Shown here: in pieces, positions 60,732 to 64,000 of the stretch
Layout of the letters: each line of letters starts with the position of its first letter
How positions within the stretch are numbered: position 1 is the stretch's first letter
From: Nesterenkonia sp. LB17
GTDB taxonomy: Bacteria > Actinomycetota > Actinomycetes > Actinomycetales > Micrococcaceae
Reading direction: 5' to 3'
Assembly (NCBI RefSeq): GCF_022565915.1
Contig: NZ_JAJOYX010000004.1
Location: 1-64,000 of the forward strand
Length of the DNA: 64,000 bases
Made by a program: the position numbers and the translations under genes
Notes under the pieces: model-generated
What the model was told of the DNA's origin: nothing
What the model saw: only the letters and a program-made list of their open reading frames with translations
Databases searched by the model: none

Positions 60732-61795
60732 GTGAGACGAAAGAAACAGGCGTCCCCGCCGGTGCGGACACTCCTGCCGGCGAGGAGCTCCCGAGCCGGG
60801 ACCTCAGCCCGGACGAGGAGAAGGCACCGAAGACGGTCGGCGGGTCGAACCTCAGCCTGGGACACAGCCTCGGCCTGATCCTCGCCCTGGCGGCACTGGT
60901 GGTCCTGGGCGTCGTCACCGGCGGTGATCGCTTCCTCAGCGTGGCGAACCTCATGGTGATCCTGCAGCAGGCCGCGGTGATCGGGGTGATCTGCATCGGC
61001 GTGACCTTCGTGATCACCTCCGGAGGCATCGACCTCTCGGTGGGCTCGGTGATGGGACTGGCCACGGTCTGGGCCACCACGCTGGGCACCCAGGCCATCG
61101 CGATGGACGTCCACTGGTCGATGATGTTCTTCACCGCGCTGGCGGTCGGCGCCGCGGCTGGACTGCTCAACGGCGTGATCATCGCCTACGGGCGGGTGGT
61201 CCCGTTCATCGCGACCCTGGCGATGCTCGTCGCCGCCCGCGGCTTCGCCGAGCTGATCTCCGGACGGCAGACCCAGATCGTCACCGTGCCGGGCTTCACC
61301 AGCACCTTCCGCGGAGACCTGCTGGGCATCCCGATCATCGTCTGGATGTTCCTGATCGTCGCCGCCGCTGGATGGTTCCTGCTCAACCGCACCACCTTCG
61401 GGCGCCGCACCATCGCCGTGGGCGGCAACCCCGAGGCCGCCCGGCTGGCCGGCATCAAGGTCAAGCGCCACCTGGTCATGGTCTACGCCCTCTCCGGGCT
61501 CTGCGCCGGCATCGCCGCGGTGATGATGCTCAGCCGGACCACCTCGGGCTCCTCCACCCACGGCCTGCTCTATGAGCTGGACGCCATCGCCGCCGTCGTC
61601 GTCGGCGGCACCCTGCTGGCAGGCGGCCGCGGCACCATCTTCGGCACCGTCCTGGGAGTCATGGTCTTCGCGGTGCTGCGCAACGTCTTCGTGCAGAACA
61701 ACCTCGACTCGTCCGTACAGGCGCTGGTCACCGGCGCGATCATCGTCGGTGCCGTGCTGCTCCAGCAGCGCTTCTCCAGCCACAGTCGAACGTGA
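60728..61795 (+). CDS. Sugar ABC transporter permease (RbsC-like, CUT2)
   Basis: 355 aa, about 8-10 helices after a ~50-residue acidic cytoplasmic N-terminus. Diagnostic GVTFVITSGGIDLSVGSVMGLATV (residues about 95-118) and the EAA-like loop RTTFGRRTIAVGGNPEAARLAGIKV with the C-terminal GGTLLAGGRGTIFGTVLG. Coupled to the ATPase gene. Confidence 0.93.
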   Translation: MSETKETGVPAGADTPAGEELPSRDLSPDEEKAPKTVGGSNLSLGHSLGLILALAALVVLGVVTGGDRFLSVANLMVILQQAAVIGVICIGVTFVITSGGIDLSVGSVMGLATVWATTLGTQAIAMDVHWSMMFFTALAVGAAAGLLNGVIIAYGRVVPFIATLAMLVAARGFAELISGRQTQIVTVPGFTSTFRGDLLGIPIIVWMFLIVAAAGWFLLNRTTFGRRTIAVGGNPEAARLAGIKVKRHLVMVYALSGLCAGIAAVMMLSRTTSGSSTHGLLYELDAIAAVVVGGTLLAGGRGTIFGTVLGVMVFAVLRNVFVQNNLDSSVQALVTGAIIVGAVLLQQRFSSHSRT

Positions 61796-61861
61796 CCTGA
61801 GCACCTCATCACCTGAATCAACCCACTCGCACAGCTGAATCAACTTCCATCAGGAGGAATC

Positions 61862-62917
61862 ATGTCTCGCACCCCACGCCGGTACCTCTCGGCCGCTGCG
61901 CTCATCTCAGCCACCCTGCTCGTCAGCGGCTGCCTCTCCAACGACCCGGTGGAGGCGGAGTCCGGCGACGACGACGCCGCGGCCGCCGCCGCTGAACCTG
62001 CGGGCGACAACGCCGAGCCCGGTGAAGACGTCGTCATCGGGTTCTCCGGCCCTGCCGCCGGACACGGCTGGATCGGCGCCATCACCGAAGGCGCCCAGTC
62101 CCAGGGGGAAGAGTTCGAAGACGTCGAGCTGCGCGTCTCCGAGGGCACCGATGACGTCAATCAGCAGATCAGCCAGATCGAGCAGTTCATCAACGACGGC
62201 GTGGACGCGATCGTGGTCCTGCCCTTCGACGGCGCCGCACTGACCGAGGTGGCCACCGAAGCGATGGAGGCGGGGATCCCCGTGGTCAACGTCGACCGCG
62301 AATTCTCCAGTCCCTTCGCCGCGCGCACCACGATCCTCGGGGACAACTACGGCATGGGCGTCTCCGCCGGAGAGTACATCTGTGAACAGCTCGGCGACCA
62401 GGAGGATGCGGTGGTCGCGGAGATCGCCGGCATCGACTCGCTCCCGCTGACCCAGGACCGCAGCGAAGGGTTCGAACAGGCCCTCAGTGACTGCGGACTC
62501 GAGGTCGACAACCGGGTCGCCGCGGACTTCACCGTCGCCGGCGGCGAGAGCGCCACCGCGAACCTGCTCCAGGCCGCACCGGAGATCGATGCGATCTGGA
62601 ACCACGACGACGATCAGGGCGTCGGAGTCCTGGCCGCCATCGAGAACGCCGGGCGCGACGAGTTCTTCATGGTCGGCGGCGCAGGCTCCGCGAACATGAT
62701 GCGCGAGATCGAGTCCGGGGACTCCGTGGTGGAGGCCACGGTCATCTACCCGGCCACCCAGGCCGCCGACGGCGTCCGGCTGGCTCGGCTGCTCGCCCAG
62801 GGCCGGGCCCTGGGCGACCTGGTGCAGATCGAGGTCCCTCGCGAGATCCAGCTCTACGCACCGGTGGTCACCGCCGAGAACGTGGACCAGTACCTGCCCT
62901 ACGCCTTCGAATCCTGA
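61862..62917 (+). CDS. Sugar ABC transporter substrate-binding lipoprotein (RbsB-like)
   Basis: 351 aa. Lipobox LVSGC with Cys24, an acidic linker (SGDDDAAAAAAEPAGDNAEP), then a PBP1/RbsB fold: VVIGFSGPAAGHGWIGAITEGA, ISQIEQFINDGVDAIVVLPFDGAAL, GIPVVNVDREF, IWNHDDDQGVGVLAAI. AGGAGG-type site (CAGGAGGAATC) lies 5 nt before the ATG. Third gene of the CUT2 operon. Substrate unknown; the DRSEGF and HDDDQG loops are sugar-contact positions in relatives. Confidence 0.92.
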   Translation: MSRTPRRYLSAAALISATLLVSGCLSNDPVEAESGDDDAAAAAAEPAGDNAEPGEDVVIGFSGPAAGHGWIGAITEGAQSQGEEFEDVELRVSEGTDDVNQQISQIEQFINDGVDAIVVLPFDGAALTEVATEAMEAGIPVVNVDREFSSPFAARTTILGDNYGMGVSAGEYICEQLGDQEDAVVAEIAGIDSLPLTQDRSEGFEQALSDCGLEVDNRVAADFTVAGGESATANLLQAAPEIDAIWNHDDDQGVGVLAAIENAGRDEFFMVGGAGSANMMREIESGDSVVEATVIYPATQAADGVRLARLLAQGRALGDLVQIEVPREIQLYAPVVTAENVDQYLPYAFES

Positions 62918-62926
62918 GCGGCAGTC

Positions 62927-64000
62927 ATGGCTGAACTGGAGAAGCCACGATTGGGCGTGGCCATGATCGGGCACGCCTTCATGGGCCGGGTCCACTCCCA
63001 GGCCTGGAGGTCCGCCTCACGGTTCTTCGACCTTCCGATGGAGCCGCAGATGCGGGTGCTCGTCGGCCGGGATGCACAGCGGAGCAAGCAGGCTGCGCAG
63101 CGGCTGGGCTGGGTCGAGTCCGCCACCGACTGGCGGCGGGTGCTCGAACGCAAGGATGTGGATCTGATCGACATCTGCACCCCGGGTGACACCCACGCGG
63201 AGATCGCCGCGGCGGCGCTGGAGGCCGGCAAGCACGTGCTGGTGGAGAAGCCGATGGCCAACTCGGTGGCGGAGGCGCAGCGGATGAACGACGCCGCCCA
63301 TCGAGCGCGAGCCCAGGGCATCCATGCGATGGTCGGCTTCACCTACCGCCGGGTGCCGGCGCTGAAGCTGGCCCAGGAGCTGATCGCTGAGGGCCGGATC
63401 GGTGAGGTGCGCCAGGTGCGGGCCCAATATCTGCAGGACTGGCTCGGCGATGAGACCGCGCCGCTGTCCTGGAGGTTGGACAAGGCCCGCGCGGGGTCCG
63501 GGGCGTTGGGCGACATCGGCGCCCACATCGTGGACCTGACCTGTTTCCTCACCGGTCAGCGTTTCGCCGGGGTCTCCGGGATGCTCGACACCATCGTCGC
63601 GGAACGCCCGGTGGCCGCTGCGGCCGCCGTCGCCGCAGGTGGGATCGGCGGTGGCAGCGGTGGTCTCCGTGGCGGGCCGGGAGCCTCCGCCGAAGCGTCT
63701 GGCACGGCCGCGACGGGCCCGGTCACGGTGGACGACGCCGCCCTGGTCACCGCTCGGCTGAGCTCGGGCGCCCCGGTGATCCTGGAGGCCTCCCGGTTCG
63801 CCTGGGGTCGGAAGAATGCGCTGCGCATCGAGGTCTCCGGGTCTCGCGGGGCGGTCAGCTTCGACTTCGAGGACATGAACGTCCTGCACTACTACGATGC
63901 GACGCAACCGGCGCGGACCGCAGGGTTCACCCGGATTATGGCCACCGAACCGGAGCACCCTTATCTCGAAGCCTGGTGGCCGGCCGGCCACGGGTTGGGC
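62927..64000 (+). CDS. Gfo/Idh/MocA family oxidoreductase (partial, runs off the window)
   Basis: At least 358 codons; the stop lies beyond the window. NAD(P)-dependent dehydrogenase of a sugar or polyol. N-terminal Rossmann segment VAMIGHAFMGRVHSQAW (residues about 11-28), DICTPGDTHAEIAAAALEAGKHVLVEKPMA (residues about 83-111) with the catalytic-site EKP, and GDIGAHIVDLTCFLTG with the catalytic-type His of the C-terminal domain. An Ala/Gly-rich insert (about residues 225-265) interrupts the C-terminal domain. It starts 9 nt after the binding-protein stop, so it belongs to the importer operon and probably oxidises the imported compound or a derivative. Confidence 0.9.
   Translation, partial: MAELEKPRLGVAMIGHAFMGRVHSQAWRSASRFFDLPMEPQMRVLVGRDAQRSKQAAQRLGWVESATDWRRVLERKDVDLIDICTPGDTHAEIAAAALEAGKHVLVEKPMANSVAEAQRMNDAAHRARAQGIHAMVGFTYRRVPALKLAQELIAEGRIGEVRQVRAQYLQDWLGDETAPLSWRLDKARAGSGALGDIGAHIVDLTCFLTGQRFAGVSGMLDTIVAERPVAAAAAVAAGGIGGGSGGLRGGPGASAEASGTAATGPVTVDDAALVTARLSSGAPVILEASRFAWGRKNALRIEVSGSRGAVSFDFEDMNVLHYYDATQPARTAGFTRIMATEPEHPYLEAWWPAGHGLG

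Overview
The window is GC-rich, gene-dense DNA with actinobacterial codon use and gene content. The best guess is a halotolerant or alkaliphilic member of the Micrococcaceae (Nesterenkonia-like). The evidence is a complete ectoine operon (ectABC), an eight-gene Mrp-type cation/proton antiporter operon, a MoeZ-type adenylyltransferase, an actinobacterial XylA/XylB pair, and many promoters that place a TANNNT -10 box 6-8 nt from a start codon (leaderless transcripts). The genus is inferred from content; no marker gene was compared. I see no transposase, integrase, phage gene, CRISPR array or plasmid function, so this reads as ordinary chromosome.

Layout. 0.2-5.6 kb: inorganic pyrophosphatase, a GNAT/winged-helix pair, carbon-starvation transporter CstA, a HAD phosphatase. 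5.8-17.5 kb: sugar block, with an aldose 1-epimerase carrying a long acidic insert, the ROK regulator xylR divergent from xylAB, then a cytoplasmic GH3 glycosidase and a CUT1 ABC importer (binding protein plus two permeases). 17.9-24.5 kb: Dps, SerS, a diacylglycerol kinase-like protein, PheA and a rhodanese, an amidase, CsbD. 24.7-31 kb: uracil permease, ectABC, a stand-alone CUT1-type ATPase, two tiny membrane proteins, a PLDc_N protein. 31-35.9 kb: membrane alpha/beta hydrolase and a PfkB kinase-HAD-glycerophosphodiesterase operon. 36-42 kb: thiamine genes (thiO-thiS-thiG-moeZ, with tRNA-Gly(CCC) directly ahead of thiO; thiE apart), a nitroreductase, a DJ-1/PfpI protein. 42-46 kb: a LysR effector-domain protein without HTH and a three-gene dimethylamine-monooxygenase-like cluster, then a dienelactone hydrolase. 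46.3-49.7 kb: a second CUT1 importer (UgpABE-like). 49.9-57.9 kb: Mrp operon and a small membrane protein. 57.9-64 kb: ROK regulator divergent from an RbsABC-type importer and a Gfo/Idh/MocA oxidoreductase that runs off the window.

How it fits together. Three carbohydrate importers feed local enzymes. Both CUT1 systems lack their own ATPase, and the orphan ATPase at 29 kb is the obvious shared motor. Ectoine synthesis plus the Mrp antiporter give compatible-solute and Na+/pH homeostasis. Transcription units are separated by strong hairpin terminators, and many genes within operons overlap by 4 bp (ATGA/GTGA), implying translational coupling.

The most unusual observations are: tRNA-Gly placed 2 nt ahead of the glycine oxidase gene thiO; the ~165-residue Asp/Ala-rich insert inside the epimerase; the consistent leaderless promoter architecture; the Mrp operon with MrpA split and three antiporter-like subunits; and two tandem membrane microproteins with their own promoter and terminator.
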